From Gymnothorax reevesii (taxonomy: Eukaryota > Chordata > Actinopteri > Anguilliformes > Muraenidae): 64,000 nt of DNA. The number at the start of each line of letters is the position of its first letter. Position 1 is the first letter of the stretch. The translations under genes and the position numbers were made by a program. Positions 47,101-55,141 of the stretch are shown piece after piece. The stretch lies in assembly GCA_029721435.1 (NCBI GenBank), contig CM056573.1, positions 47,776,501-47,840,500 on the forward strand, written 5' to 3'. The notes beneath the pieces are model-generated. The model ran no database searches, was not told the DNA's origin, and saw nothing but the letters and a program-made list of their open reading frames with translations.

Positions 47101-47131
47101 GTATGGCCTGGAGTCTGATGAGGTGGTGTGA
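23091..47131 (+). CDS. plekha8: PLEKHA8 / FAPP2, glucosylceramide transfer protein (complete, 13 coding exons)
   Basis: Cytosolic adaptor that binds Golgi PI4P and ARF1 through its PH domain and carries glucosylceramide through its GLTP domain for complex glycosphingolipid synthesis. The exons (listed separately) sum to 1668 nt: 555 codons plus TGA at 47129-47131. The PH domain spans about residues 1-93: [14 protein letters not shown] with K7 and R18 for PI4P, and E50 and H54 (CEIQVHS), which in FAPP proteins contact ARF1. A helical segment [17 protein letters not shown] follows. Residues about 200-345 are a variable, acidic, Pro/Gln-rich linker. The GLTP domain runs from about 345 to the end. 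D396, N400, W443 (LLWLKRGL) and H481 (RQYHGW) match, at a constant offset of +36, the human residues D360, N364, W407 and H445 needed for glycolipid binding. The C-terminus GLESDEVV is the usual one. All frames join without stops; it looks functional. Confidence 0.97.
23811..23927 (+). CDS. plekha8: PLEKHA8 coding exon 2 (PH domain)
   Basis: 117 nt; acceptor TCTGTAG|GC, donor CAAG|GTGAAG. It encodes [30 protein letters not shown] and VCEIQ. It ends in phase 1. Confidence 0.97.
24207..24362 (+). CDS. plekha8: PLEKHA8 coding exon 3 (end of PH domain, GC donor)
   Basis: 156 nt; acceptor TTTACAG|TG. It encodes [40 protein letters not shown] and [12 protein letters not shown]. The donor is AAAG|GCAAGT: a GC-AG intron. 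The only nearby GT (24367) would break the frame into exon 4. Confidence 0.95.
24363..24868 (+). other. PLEKHA8 intron 3, GC-AG type
   Basis: Begins GCAAGT and ends ATCAG. It contains an inverted Rex3-like LINE tail (24407-24690), listed separately. Confidence 0.9.
24407..24690 (-). mobile_element. Rex3/RTE-like LINE 3' tail
   Basis: On the minus strand, a C-terminal RTE-type segment (TGAGATGGTTTGGATGCCTC, then CCTGAACGCC) leads to a short (GGAT)n tail, read on the plus strand as CCATCCATCCATC at 24411-24423. Heavily decayed and 5'-truncated. A related tail on the other strand is at 50165-50530. Confidence 0.75.
24869..24999 (+). CDS. plekha8: PLEKHA8 coding exon 4 (helical segment)
   Basis: 131 nt; acceptor ATCAG|AG, donor GCAG|GTGACC. 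It encodes [20 protein letters not shown] and [20 protein letters not shown]: a probable amphipathic or coiled-coil helix after the PH domain. Confidence 0.96.
25152..25310 (+). CDS. plekha8: PLEKHA8 coding exon 5
   Basis: 159 nt, 53 whole codons; acceptor TTACAG|GCC, donor CAAG|GTTAGA. It encodes [36 protein letters not shown] and a Pro/Ser stretch. Matches the conserved [13 protein letters not shown] block of FAPP2. Confidence 0.96.
25311..26254 (+). other. PLEKHA8 intron 5
   Basis: 944 bp. I see no recognised element. CCAGGTGGATGCTGGGAGATGTAGTTT-type sequence near 25606-25633 resembles a common fish repeat but gives no borders. Confidence 0.7.
26255..26295 (+). CDS. plekha8: PLEKHA8 coding exon 6 (small linker exon)
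   Basis: 41 nt; acceptor CACAG|GTC, donor GAGAA|GTAGGT. It encodes [13 protein letters not shown] plus AA; phase 2 joins to the G of exon 7. It corresponds to the HNSLERQ region of human FAPP2. Confidence 0.85.
26496..26599 (+). CDS. plekha8: PLEKHA8 coding exon 7 (linker)
   Basis: 104 nt; acceptor TTTAG|G, donor GAGG|GTACGT. Linker sequence rich in Pro, Ser and Gln ([12 protein letters not shown] ... [16 protein letters not shown]). Poorly conserved in the family; supported by frame and by both splice sites. Confidence 0.88.
26883..27195 (+). CDS. plekha8: PLEKHA8 coding exon 8 (acidic linker)
   Basis: 313 nt; acceptor TTTAAG|TG after a long T tract, donor CACAG|GTATGA. Low-complexity Glu/Gln/Pro/Asp-rich linker ending in DTFFSTMSH, which matches the conserved FFSTM motif at the start of the GLTP part. 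The open frame runs on past the donor to 27217 but there diverges from the family. Confidence 0.93.
27895..28735 (-). mobile_element. Helentron/pearl-like element (element D) with about 5 tandem units
   Basis: Units of about 144-160 bp with the phrases GACCCATAGATGTGCAA (28049, 28209, 28356, 28500), TTGACCTTTGACCTTAGC and GCAGCTTCACCAAATTTGGT. On the minus strand the units are followed by GGACGGACAACGGACGACAG, CGACAATACCCCTCC, a hairpin-like C/G stretch and GGGGTAAAAA. AATACCCCTCGGGC near 28720 (minus) repeats the tail motif at the other end. It sits inside the foldback element. Confidence 0.6.
28790..29475. repeat. Imperfect palindrome B inside the foldback element
   Basis: Arms 28790-29096 and 29187-29475. 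Paired segments include ACTGAAAATTC-GGGGCAAAGAT, CTAGCTAGTTCTCAATC, TGGGCTACATTCAGTACAGA and AATTTC-GTGACAAGT. The loop is about 90 bp. The long open frames on both strands here (130 and 81 codons) are products of the palindrome. Confidence 0.85.
29497..30410. repeat. Imperfect palindrome C inside the foldback element
   Basis: Arms about 29497-29845 and 30055-30410. Paired segments include CAAAGTGGAAAA, AATGTGAGAGAGAAATTATT, CATAGCTCTTGATTTTG and TATCAAACGTGACAT. The loop is about 210 bp. Confidence 0.8.
30443..32065 (-). mobile_element. Tc1-like transposon, copy 2 (same family as 858-2462)
   Basis: TA at 30441-30442 and 32066-32067. Long inverted terminal repeats as in copy 1. It lies inside the foldback element, just at the inner edge of its right arm, so it inserted later. 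It has an extra 25 bp (TATATGTATATTACATTACA region, about 30830-30854). Confidence 0.95.
30650..31700 (-). pseudogene. Tc1-like transposase pseudogene (copy 2)
   Basis: Near-identical to copy 1 but broken at different places: a TAA near the N-terminus (31676 region, where copy 1 reads Gln), an Arg-to-TGA change at about 31463, and the 25 bp insertion near 30840. The catalytic-core block between 31129 and 30842, broken in copy 1 by a 4 bp deletion, is open here. Confidence 0.9.
33105..33190 (+). CDS. plekha8: PLEKHA8 coding exon 9 (start of GLTP domain)
   Basis: 86 nt; acceptor TTTTTAG|A, donor TTAG|GTAGGA. It encodes [20 protein letters not shown] and SCYALVPVL, the conserved entry to the GLTP fold. 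Confidence 0.97.
33191..35179 (+). other. PLEKHA8 intron 9
   Basis: 2.0 kb. It contains a poly(C) run at about 33578-33592. A probable dispersed repeat lies at about 34360-34980 (ACTTTTATAAAAAGATGGAC, AGTCTATGAGAAAATG, GGGGGCGTGGCTA); borders and class uncertain. Nothing else recognised. Confidence 0.6.
35180..35238 (+). CDS. plekha8: PLEKHA8 coding exon 10
   Basis: 59 nt; acceptor CCTCAG|AC, donor AAAG|GTAAGA. It encodes [20 protein letters not shown] with D396 and N400, the ligand-headgroup residues of GLTP folds. Confidence 0.97.
35239..36596 (+). other. PLEKHA8 intron 10
   Basis: 1.36 kb, with an A-rich stretch at 36162-36188. No recognised element. Confidence 0.8.
36597..36798 (+). CDS. 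plekha8: PLEKHA8 coding exon 11 (GLTP core)
   Basis: 202 nt; acceptor CTTCAG|AAG, donor CTCA|GTAGGT. It encodes [39 protein letters not shown] and [21 protein letters not shown]443 is the Trp that stacks on the sugar headgroup. Confidence 0.97.
36903..37220 (+). repeat. CTCCGCC-type dispersed repeat, about 320 bp
   Basis: Starts ACCTCCGCCAAGGAGGTAAT and ends CTGGCGGAGGTCTGCGCTCT, CTGAGTGCTTTTCTAG. The CTCCGCC/GGCGGAG pair gives short inverted ends, and (TTTG)n follows the left end. From memory, this repeat is common in marine animals. Class not certain. Confidence 0.6.
37440..38060 (+). mobile_element. Decayed Tc1-like fragment (third family)
   Basis: Follows the 3' half of the Tc1 family at 62660-63710 (ACTGACGAATCAGAAGTAGA, AAAGCTAACACAATATGCCA, CAGTCTGTGATCTGAAGCTC). 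No open frame. No terminal repeats found. Confidence 0.65.
39238..39640 (+). repeat. TTAA-type repeat, copy (inverted partner at 62350-62660)
   Basis: Begins TTAACCCCTTTCTGCAGATG. It shares with 62350-62660, inverted, the blocks GTTACAGTACTCGATCAC, GAGAAGTTCACTCCAATCCC, GTCAATATACTTGCC and AGCAACCACTTTAGCTAC. The CCCTTT ends at TTAA resemble piggyBac-type termini; no transposase seen. Confidence 0.6.
40880..41125 (+). pseudogene. THAP-domain remnant (Kolobok transposase N-terminus)
   Basis: Pieces in alternating frames read [25 protein letters not shown] and [14 protein letters not shown]. The last is the C-x2-H-F end of a C2CH THAP zinc finger and the Trp lies at the usual middle position. 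At least two frameshifts; no long downstream transposase frame. Confidence 0.6.
41570..42730 (+). repeat. Tandem duplication of about 500-600 bp inside the Kolobok-like element
   Basis: Copy 1 (about 41570-42110) and copy 2 (about 42060-42730) share TATGTTAGTTC-C-TGCTCTGC, AAAAATGGTCCTG, GTAAGCATCAATGTG, CCATGACCGGG and CGCTAGCTCCACATAAGCAA. The boundary block GGAACTTACGGTCTRYAAAA occurs at both junctions. Confidence 0.8.
43035..44440 (+). mobile_element. hAT-like transposon, degraded, about 1.4 kb
   Basis: The ends carry CAGACCCGTGGGTCCCG (left) and, inverted, GTGATGCGCGGGTCGAGG (right), with further GCGGG/GGGTTGGG-rich subterminal sequence. It encodes a hAT C-terminal piece (43740-43901). 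I could not see a clean 8 bp target duplication, so borders are approximate. Confidence 0.7.
43740..43901 (+). pseudogene. hAT transposase C-terminal dimerisation segment
   Basis: The open stretch from ATG 43740 to TAG 43899-43901 reads [40 protein letters not shown] and ILF. This is the hATC motif (IPATSA.SER.FS.AG) near the C-terminus of hAT transposases. Upstream transposase is not recognisable. Confidence 0.88.
45943..46099. repeat. 157 bp imperfect palindrome at the L1 5' edge
   Basis: GTACTTCAAAAAACAAAAT and TTCATTTGATTTATTTT on the left pair with AAAATAAATCAAATGAA and ATTTTGTTTTTTGAAGTAC on the right, around a loop of about 40 bp. Confidence 0.85.
46781..46842 (+). CDS. plekha8: PLEKHA8 coding exon 12
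   Basis: 62 nt; acceptor TTGCAG|AC, donor GCT|GTAAGT. It encodes [20 protein letters not shown] plus Ala; H481 is the conserved ligand-binding His. Confidence 0.97.
46934..47131 (+). CDS. plekha8: PLEKHA8 coding exon 13 (C-terminus and stop)
   Basis: 198 nt; acceptor CCCTAG|CTG, stop TGA at 47129-47131. It encodes [40 protein letters not shown] and [13 protein letters not shown]. Confidence 0.97.
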   Translation: MALRAAPSYGGFMAALVTKEGDELKEGFDSGMRRDLGIYLPAMEKLLAVLDALYEEYGLESDEVV

Positions 47132-50100
47132 GCTGGAGCTTGTTCAGCGAGACCTGTGAAGGTGGTGCAGTGGTGCTGGAGAATGCTCCAAAAAGGTGCT
47201 GACCGGGACATGCTTGGTGTTTTAATCTGCGAGGGGAGGAGGATTGGACAGTTTTCCATGAAATATCCTCTGAGTGCCCTCGGGAGAGGCGTGAAGATTG
47301 AGTATGCTTTGTCAAAGTTTTTTTCTGAATGGACCAAGTTTGCTTGGAGCTATGAGGCGAGGATCGAGTCTGCCCATTTGGGGTGTGGAGGTGGAGCATG
47401 CTCAGTGAGTGCAGTTTTGTATGAGCGTGCTCTGTGCAGGGGTTGTGGAGCTGGTCACTTATGAGCAAAGAGGACAGAGCATGCCCAGTTCAAAAGCATG
47501 AAGTCGGAACATGCTCATATGGGATGAAATGTGTGCGTGACTGTTGAGGGACAGGAGGCTGGTAGACACCAGTTTCATCTAATGCCTTTAATCACATTCA
47601 CTAATGATGTCCTACAGCTATGGTACTCCGTTACATCTTGGAGGTGTAAAGGTTACTGTTTTGACTTTTGTAGATATGGGCTACAGTTTTATGTTGAAGA
47701 ATTAAGTCCTATGTCCTATTTCGGCAACCTTTCATACTTTGGTTTGCTATTTCCAACAGGTACAACATTTTTTTTTTTTTCCTTTGATATGGAGTCTTAA
47801 CTTCAGAAGTTGTCTTAGACTCGGGATGAATTTGTTCTTTGTGTCAAAAGAGCAGGTTGTTTGCTTGCACACATTGGCAGCGTGGTTGTTAAAATAGTCT
47901 GCGCTACTGAGAGATGCGCCACTTTGCCCATAGAGCTGACAGATCTTCAGCATCTGTATTGAAATCTATCTGATGTGTTCAGTGTGGAGATACTCATGCA
48001 GGTGGAAAACTCATCTCAAGATTAGACATAAGAAGCTTGTTCCCTGATTATACTGCACAGTGAGTGTCAAGATATAGATGCCTGTTTTGTTCAATGAGGT
48101 GGAACCACCAACTGTGATTATCCTGGTAAATATTCGATGTAACTTTTAGTTCAGCGACATAAGATAAAGCGCTCAGACCTGGGGTCTATATATTACGTAC
48201 ATACAGTGTACAATAGGATGGCTGAATTAAACCTCGCTGTTCTCCTGAGCCTCAGGGAGGTGTATTGCAAAATGCGGATGCATTTATTCTGCTTCAGTTG
48301 AAAATGTTTGAGTATAATGTCAGATAAATTATAATATTTTGTGTTTTATTTTCTCAGTCAGGACTCACAGGGTTAAGATGGCTACATTAAGTGTACATGT
48401 GGTCTTTTAATGTTTGGCCATGCTGACATCAGCTTGAGCTGGCACTGCCGAAAAGAACAAAATGAGCATTGAACAATTGTTGATTCATCCATTTAAGACC
48501 ATGCTCAGAAATTACTGGACGACCCCATGCACAAATTGTAAATGCTTTGTAGAATTTTGATATTTAATGCACTTTATTTATTATTGTTTTTATTGATTCA
48601 TAAAAAGAAATGTACAGGCAACAGTGCCAGACTCTCATGGCGAAGCTATGGGTATGCTTTTTTTCTTCAATCAGGTCTTAACTTCATTATTACCAAGGAA
48701 ATGTACTCAGTTTGTTAGCTTTAGCATGAATATGTTACAGATGAAGGTTTTACATGTACCCTATAATTGAATATTTAATCGTTATTTATGTTAGGTCATG
48801 GGCCGCTATGAGTGCATACAGTTAATTAATTGAACTTTATTGAACTGGAATAATTATTTGGAACAAAACCGATCTTGCATAGTGGCCTGACAGGGATAAT
48901 ATTGTACAACTTTGTTTTCAAGCAGTGCAGTTATGGCCAACTAATTAACCAGTGCATTTTACAATGCATTTTATTTTTTATTTTGATTGAAATGGAACAT
49001 GCCAATTTAGTTAAATAATTTATACTTTGCACATTCTTAATAATTTTTATCATAAATATGTACATTGAAATTACTGTAGATAAATTTGTAGGTCAAGGGA
49101 TCATTTTATGCTTTATTTGTTACCTTTTAGCAGCTGTTGTATTGAAATTTAAATGTTTTAATCATTTCTTTTTTTATTTACTGTTTTGACTGTATTTCTC
49201 AAAATGACTTTGGAGCCTCACGTGACCAGTTCTCTGCTTAGTGTGGTTGGGGTGATTCCTTTTGAAAAGTGAATTTCATTAATTTCTTCCCAGTGTGTTC
49301 TCAATCCATTCAGTTTTTTTTTTTTTTTGTTTGTTTGTTTGTTTGATCCCCAGTTTCAACAAGATGCATGAGATTAGAACAACAAGCAGATTAAACCAAA
49401 GTCATCCGGTACCAATTTTACCTTGATATCCTCTCAATGACATAGAGGACTTTCAGTCCTATTTGTCATGATAATCCACTTCCTGATTTGAACTTGATCT
49501 CCTTGTACTTCTCTTTCCTTACACAACTGTCTCAGAAGGGGCTTGAGTTTAGTGATGTTTTAGTACATGTAGGATTGTATGGACCAATTATAAGTTTGGA
49601 CACATTTTACATGTATTACAGGACTGCTTAGTTAAATTCAATTAGCATATCTTCTGTATATAACCTCAAATAGCATGTGGTAAGAGTTGAACAGTCCGAA
49701 TATAAAAAAAAAAAAAAAAGAATCATTTTTTTTCTCATAGACTAGCGTTACAATTTCAGAATTGAGAAATGTCATATTTGGCAAATATTTAGAAATAAGA
49801 TATGTGTATACTCCACAAATGGTGATTAGTTTGATGGACTTAAGATTCAGATCTTTTATTTTTGCACAATCAATTTTTTTGCTTTTTTTTATAATTAGTC
49901 ATTTGAAAGATGTGGGTGTGTCCAAACTATTGACTGGAATTTAAGTTGTTCTGGCATCTGACAATATAGTTGTACAGTATAGCAGTGCCAAAAATGCTCC
50001 TTGTTTGGGAATTATCAATCAAATTAATTCCAAACCCACCCAGCCATGCTGATTCTAGAATTATCTTTTTGGTACTGCGTTTAACCATTGGCTGCCATAT

Positions 50101-50160
50101 ATTTGGACAAGGTCTATGCTCAGAGCATAGAAACAGTACTTTGCTTAAGTAAAATAAACT
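47132..50160 (+). other. PLEKHA8 3' flank, probably including its 3' UTR
   Basis: No recognised transposon and AT-rich in the second half, as expected for a long 3' UTR and flank. An AATAAA hexamer at 50153-50158 is one candidate poly(A) signal just before the Rex3-like tail; it is unproven. The 102-codon plus frame at 47156-47464 has no family match that I know. Confidence 0.4.
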
Positions 50161-50164
50161 GCCT

Positions 50165-50530
50165 CTGTAGCAGAATCCACTTAAGTGGTTGGTGAGCTTG
50201 TCTTTGGCAGAGGTCCAGGAGTAGAAGAGGCCAGGAGCTCAGTCACCCAGGGGAACTCTTTCCCCTGTACCCTCTTCCCTCCATTGAGAGGTGTCAGTCG
50301 AGGTGGTTTGGGCATCTGCTATGGACGATTCATTTTCTTGTGGAGGTTTCACAGGTACGTCTAGATGGTACAAGACTTGGTTGAACGGGGGTCCTCTTGG
50401 ATGAGTTTGTGTAGGTCTCTGGGATGAGAGATAACTGGGCTGCTGTGCTCATACACCTGCCAGCATCAGCCTGGATCAAGTGATGGATGGATGGATGGAT
50501 GGATGGATGGATGGATGGATGGATGGATGG
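50165..50530 (+). mobile_element. Rex3/RTE-like LINE 3' tail with (GGAT)n
   Basis: GTCGAGGTGGTTTGGGCATC is the typical RTE/Rex3 C-terminal coding segment; the element ends in about 12 GGAT units (50482-50529). Frames are broken and the element is 5'-truncated. Confidence 0.75.
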
Positions 50531-51285
50531 ACGAACGGATGATGGGAATAGAAAATCTTGAAATGCATCTTTTGGGGTGGAATACCTATTTAAATTATTT
50601 TTCTAGTTGAATGAGTTGGTGACATTCTCGGAGTTTGTTTAACCACGGAACCAGGCAATGCAACATTAAAAACTTTTACTGGTCATCCTGCTTACTAGAC
50701 ACTAAAGATTTTAAGTTTTCTTTCCATGGCTAAACTGCATGTTGATTGCAGTAAATATGAATGCATTAAAGCAAAACCATGCTGGTGCTTAATATGTAAG
50801 AAAAATGAAATTATGAATTATTATAAAATACAGATATTATTATTATTCCAGACGTGTTGAATTCCTGTATTTTTTAAATGTATTAAACCTTTCTCTTCAG
50901 AGACTCACATCATTGGGTTCAAAAAATACCCACAACTCAAAGCAGTCTTAGTGAACAATGGAGCAATATGCAGTAGGTTGATGCAGAATGTAAAAATTGC
51001 TTAATTGGTGAACTTATAAGTTTTCTATTATTGCCCGGTATTTTTAAGATTTGTGACTATCATTTTGGCCTAAACTACTGCGCAACCGTAATCAACAAAC
51101 CGCTTGTTTTGAGAGATTTCTGAAAGGTAACGTCCTTCGTTAAGTTTGGAAGAAATATCTTTAATTTGGAGCAAGAATGAAAATTCTGTGGAGGTTTTAT
51201 GTAATGTAGTGAAATTTTAGGGTAAAAAACTTTTTTGATTGTCGGGACAACTGGTTGGGTTAGTGTCCCATATTTTTGAAGTTAT
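50531..51285. other. Unrecognised intergenic sequence
   Basis: AT-rich; I see no gene or repeat with support. Confidence 0.7.
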
Positions 51286-51287
51286 TA

Positions 51288-51765
51288 CACGCTGATCAGC
51301 CCTAACATTATGTCCACTGACAAGCAAATAACTTTATCTCCTTACAGTGGCATCTCTCAGTGGATGGGATATATTATGCAGCAAGTGAACATTTTATCCT
51401 TGAAGTCGATGTGTTGGATGAAAGAGAAATGGGCAAGCGTAAGGATATGAGGGACTTTGAAAAGGGCCAAATTGTGATGGCTAGACAGTTGGGTCAGAGC
51501 AGCTCTAAAACTGCAGTTCTTGAGGGGTGTTCCCAGTCTGAGGTGGTCAGTACCTACCAAAAGTGGTCCCGTGTGGTTTGAACAGAAGAGCTACTGTTGT
51601 TAAAATTGCAGAAAAAGTTCATGTTTGTTCTGATAGAAAGGTGTCAAAATACCCAGTGCATTGCTTTAGTGGAGTCAATGCCTCAATGGGTTAGAGCTGT
51701 TTTGGTAGGGGAAAAAAAGGGACCAACATAACATTAGGCAGGTGGTCTTAATTTTATAGCTGATT
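51288..51765 (+). mobile_element. Deletion derivative of a Tc1-like element (fourth family)
   Basis: Ends GCTGATCAGCCCTAACATTA and, inverted, AATCAGCTATAAAATTAAGA with CACCTGCCTAATGTTATG. A 73-codon plus frame (51360-51581, [20 protein letters not shown]) is a transposase N-terminal remnant with an HTH-like segment; the catalytic part is deleted. Confidence 0.7.
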
Positions 51766-52118
51766 TGTACATGCATATAGTGCTATGAAAAAGTATTTGG
51801 CCTCTTCTCAATTTCTTCTCTTTTTGCTTACTAGCTATATTTAAAGCTTCCAGATCATTTAACTTTTAATAATTTAAGACAAAGACAATTTGATTAAACA
51901 CAAAATGCAGATGGTAAATGATCATTTAATTTATTTAAGGTCATGAGTTATTCAAAACTTATATTACCCATGTGAAAAAATATTTGCTCCCCTAAACCAA
52001 ATAACTGCTAGTGCCACCCAAGGCAAGCAACAACTGCAATCAAACTTTTGCAATAACTTGAAATGAGTCTATTACATTGCTGTGGAGGAATTTTGGCCCA
52101 CTGATACACTGATGATGA

Positions 52119-52240
52119 ACTTTTTGTACTTTTGTATTTTAATATTTCCTATTTGTTTTTGTATTGTCTTGTATGAATGACTCACTGCAAGCCAAATTTA
52201 CCTGCTGGTGCAAATAAAGTAATCTGATCTGATCTGACTC
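52119..52240 (+). mobile_element. LINE 3' end with (TCTGA)n tail
   Basis: GCAAATAAAGTAATCTGATC followed by TGATCTGAC: a short 3' fragment of the type seen at L2/Rex1 LINE ends. It lies inside the split Tc1. Confidence 0.5.
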
Positions 52241-52359
52241 TCATTTGCTGACTTTTTTTTTTTTTTTTTCAGCCACAGTCGAGGATTTCATATGGTGGCA
52301 TTTAATATGCATCAAATATAAAGTTTGCCAGCCAAAGTTGATATAAGAAACCAATAAAC

Positions 52360-53010
52360 TAACTTGCACACTAAGCTAGCAAGCTAGTTCGCCTGCTAAG
52401 CTAGCTATTTGCGGTGCGTATAAATAAATAAATCACAATTATTTCACAACTAGTGTTTGATTAGTAAGTTGTCATGAATTAGCTGTGTAGCTAGGTCAGT
52501 TACATATTGACAAGTCTGATTAGTTTGTTCGCTAGGTAACGAGTTTCTACGCTATGTAATATTGGTTATTCATGTAATTTGGTTCTTGTAGAAAAAGTTG
52601 ATGTCTAACCAGGTAAGCCAAACTAAGTAGGCTAAACCAAAGAGTAGCTTACTTATTAGTCTCACCTAAACAATCAAATACAGCAGGGCATAATTTCTAC
52701 TCCTTAAGCGAGTTTTTGTTAGTCAGCCTTACCTGGCAAACTTAATATTTGGTGCATATTAATTCCAGCTAGCAAGCTAAATGCTTGAGATTCGACTCTA
52801 GCTAAGTTATTTCACAAAATAATGGCTAATTTGTATTCACTTATTTTGTATTGATTTACTTGCACCAAATATGACGGTTAGCCAGCTAGGCTAGCGTACT
52901 AGCTAGCTAAGCAAGTAAACTAACTGCCTAGCTACCAAGCTAGCAAGAAAACCTGTTTGCCGACTTGGCTAATTATATTTGGTGCATGTAAATTTTAGCT
53001 AGCTAACTAA
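52360..53010. repeat. AGCTAG-rich region
   Basis: More than a dozen AGCTAG or GCTAGC hexamers, plus ATTTGGTGCAT repeated at 52748 and 52977 and inverted as TGCACCAAAT at 52861. No open frame of note. Confidence 0.7.
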
Positions 53011-53242
53011 ATAGCAAAGTTATAATTTTCACTGCTATTAAATGATTTCATCACAAGTAAGGCGGTAATTGCGAGCAAACCCTTTGCGCATACTCGCCAG
53101 GTGGCAATCCTGAGTGAACTCTTCGCTGTGCAAAAAAAAAATAAAAATAAAAAAATTCAAATTTGCCAGCTGGCCTCACTTGGGTCAAAAAGAAAAGCTG
53201 TTCTAGTTTGCACTCCCCATAGCAGCTTGGAGCACTTCCGTT

Positions 53243-53450
53243 GTGTTGACGTGCATATGCAGTGTCTCTCTCTTCCAGTTGTTTTTCTGGTTTGTGTGTT
53301 TTTGACTTTGCATCGTGTCTGTTTTCGCAGCTTGTTCTTTTGGGCTTTGCAGAGTGCTATTGTTGACATGAATATGCAGCGTTTTGCTCTTGCATTTGTT
53401 TTTGAGTTTCGTGTGGTTTTGATTTGACATCATTTCTGTTTTTGCAGCAC
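53243..53450 (+). repeat. Two diverged tandem units of about 116 bp
   Basis: GTTGACGTGCATATGCAGTG ... TGTCTGTTTTCGCAGC at 53243 ff. and GTTGACATGAATATGCAGCG ... TTTCTGTTTTTGCAGC at 53361 ff. Confidence 0.75.
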
Positions 53451-54654
53451 ATTTCTCCAATGGGAGATGTTTTGGGCCATTGCAGCGCGTTTACCTCGAT
53501 CGGCCTCTGTAGTTTCCAAGCTATAACTTACCGTTTTAGGTCTGGCCACAGCATCTCAAACAGATACACGTCTGGACTTTGGGCCACTCTAAAACCTTCA
53601 TTTTGTTTCTTTAGAGCTATTCAGCGGTAGGCTTGCATGCAAGCTTCAAATTATTGTTCTACTGCAGATCCCAACTGGCGCTTTAGCTTTATATCACAAC
53701 CTAAAGGCCTGAAATTCTCCTCAAGGATTTTCTAGTAGAGAGCAGAATTCATGGTTGCATCAGTTAGACAGCCACCCAGATCCTGAAGCAGCAAAGCAGC
53801 CCTAGACCATCACAGTACCACCTCTGTGTTTGACTGTTGATCTGTAGCTTTTTTGTGGAATTCTGTGTTAGCTTTTGTGGTATCATGCGCTGCTTTTTGC
53901 CTGTTACACATGGCCAGGCAGGTTGCATTTAAGTGATGTTCAGATTCAATAGGGCTGGCAGTAGTCATGCCTGGGTGAGTCTGGTGAAATCAAACTGAAT
54001 TTTCAAATACATTTTTAATGGGTTGACTTAGCAATTATGAGGGCTATTATTTTTTTCACATTGGACCAGATTGGATTGACAAGCTATTTTCCTTCAATAC
54101 CTTATTTTAAAACTGCATTTTGTGTTTTTTCAGCTTACTCTGTCTTGTATTAAAATTAGTTTGATTCGAAACATTTAAGTATGACAAATATGCAAAAATG
54201 GAAGAAATCGGTAAGGGGGCAAATACTTTTTCACAGCACTAAATGGGCACACATGCCTACATTTAAGACTGCTTTGAAGTGTTCTACTTAATTTTCTGCA
54301 ACCAGGATGGTTTGAGATTGTTTCTCTGGAAAAAATGCCCATCTTTATGCCTGTGATTTTTGGATGCTACACATTGGAGCGCTCAAAGGTGTCAGCGTAA
54401 TATTGGTGGCCACATTTGTCAGTATCTGCTCTCCGTATTCCAGAGTCTACGTTTCCTATGACCCTCTTAGCATCTTTTATCATTGCCTATTCCAGTGTTT
54501 CCCAAACCTCTCCTGGAGGACCACTTGTTCTGCATGTTTTAGATCTTTGTCTGCTCCTGCGCAAGTGATTCAGATGATCAGGTCATTATCAAGCAGCATT
54601 TGAATCACCTGTACGGGAGCACATAGAGCTCTTTTTCTTTTTCTTTTTTTTTAA

Positions 54655-55105
54655 ATTATGCATCTCCACTCCCACCTGAATCTGGAATACCCAGTTGGTG
54701 AACTATGTACAAGTCTTGCTCGTATGCGACCTCGTGCTCGTACGGTTTGCGGTTCTCCTCCGAAGCACGCGCCTGTCAGCCACTGCTTCTCATACACTCA
54801 TTGGTTGAATCCTCACAAGTTCAGAACGAGGGCGGAGGATACCCGAACATGAACAAGTTTAGAATCTTCTTGACGAGCGCCCGTTTGGCCAACAGGAGGC
54901 GCTTTAGCAATGAACAAAGCTACCATTTGTATATTACCCTTCTCGGCTGACCCTTCTGAATTTGCATTACTGTAGCGCAATGGCCAATTGTGTGCTACTT
55001 TGAAAGTAGGTACGACCGGGGCTTGAACCCGCGCCGAGATAGTCACTTCTGCCGCGCAGTGCAATGCTTTAACGGAGTGAGCTATCCGGCAGCTCCAGAC
55101 AGAGG
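54655..55105 (-). mobile_element. tRNA-derived SINE, copy 2
   Basis: The minus strand begins with a tRNA-like head: GGATAGCTCACTCCGTTA (A-box region) and GGGTTCAAGCCCC (B box). It is followed by the body shared with 4417-4850 and a tail ending in A-rich sequence (TTTTTCTTTTTCTTTT on the plus strand, 54631-54652). More complete at its 5' end than copy 1. Confidence 0.8.
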
Positions 55106-55141
55106 TCTAAAGCATGCAGGACTAGTAGCACTCCTAAGCTA

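Larger units (their letters stand above)
51778..54241 (-). mobile_element. Tc1-like transposon (fifth family) split by an internal insertion
   Basis: TA at 51776-51777. The ends (TAGTGCTATGAAAAAGTATT and, inverted, AGTGCTGTGAAAAAGTATTT) match. Minus-strand transposase remnants are at 53530-53900 (plus-strand phrases CCACAGCATCTC, CTGGACTTTGGGCCACTC, AACCTTCATTTTGTTT, GAGAGCAGAATTCATGGTTG). About 1.4 kb of unrelated sequence (about 52110-53530) interrupts it. Confidence 0.8.

Noticed and set aside
46983..47468. 161-codon minus ORF
   Set aside because: Antisense shadow of PLEKHA8 exon 13 and its 3' flank.
50482..50529. (GGAT)n as an independent microsatellite locus
   Set aside because: It is the natural tail of the Rex3/RTE-like fragment directly upstream.
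55010..55100. Functional tRNA gene on the minus strand
   Set aside because: A and B boxes are present but the distance and missing stems fit a SINE head, and it runs into the SINE body.
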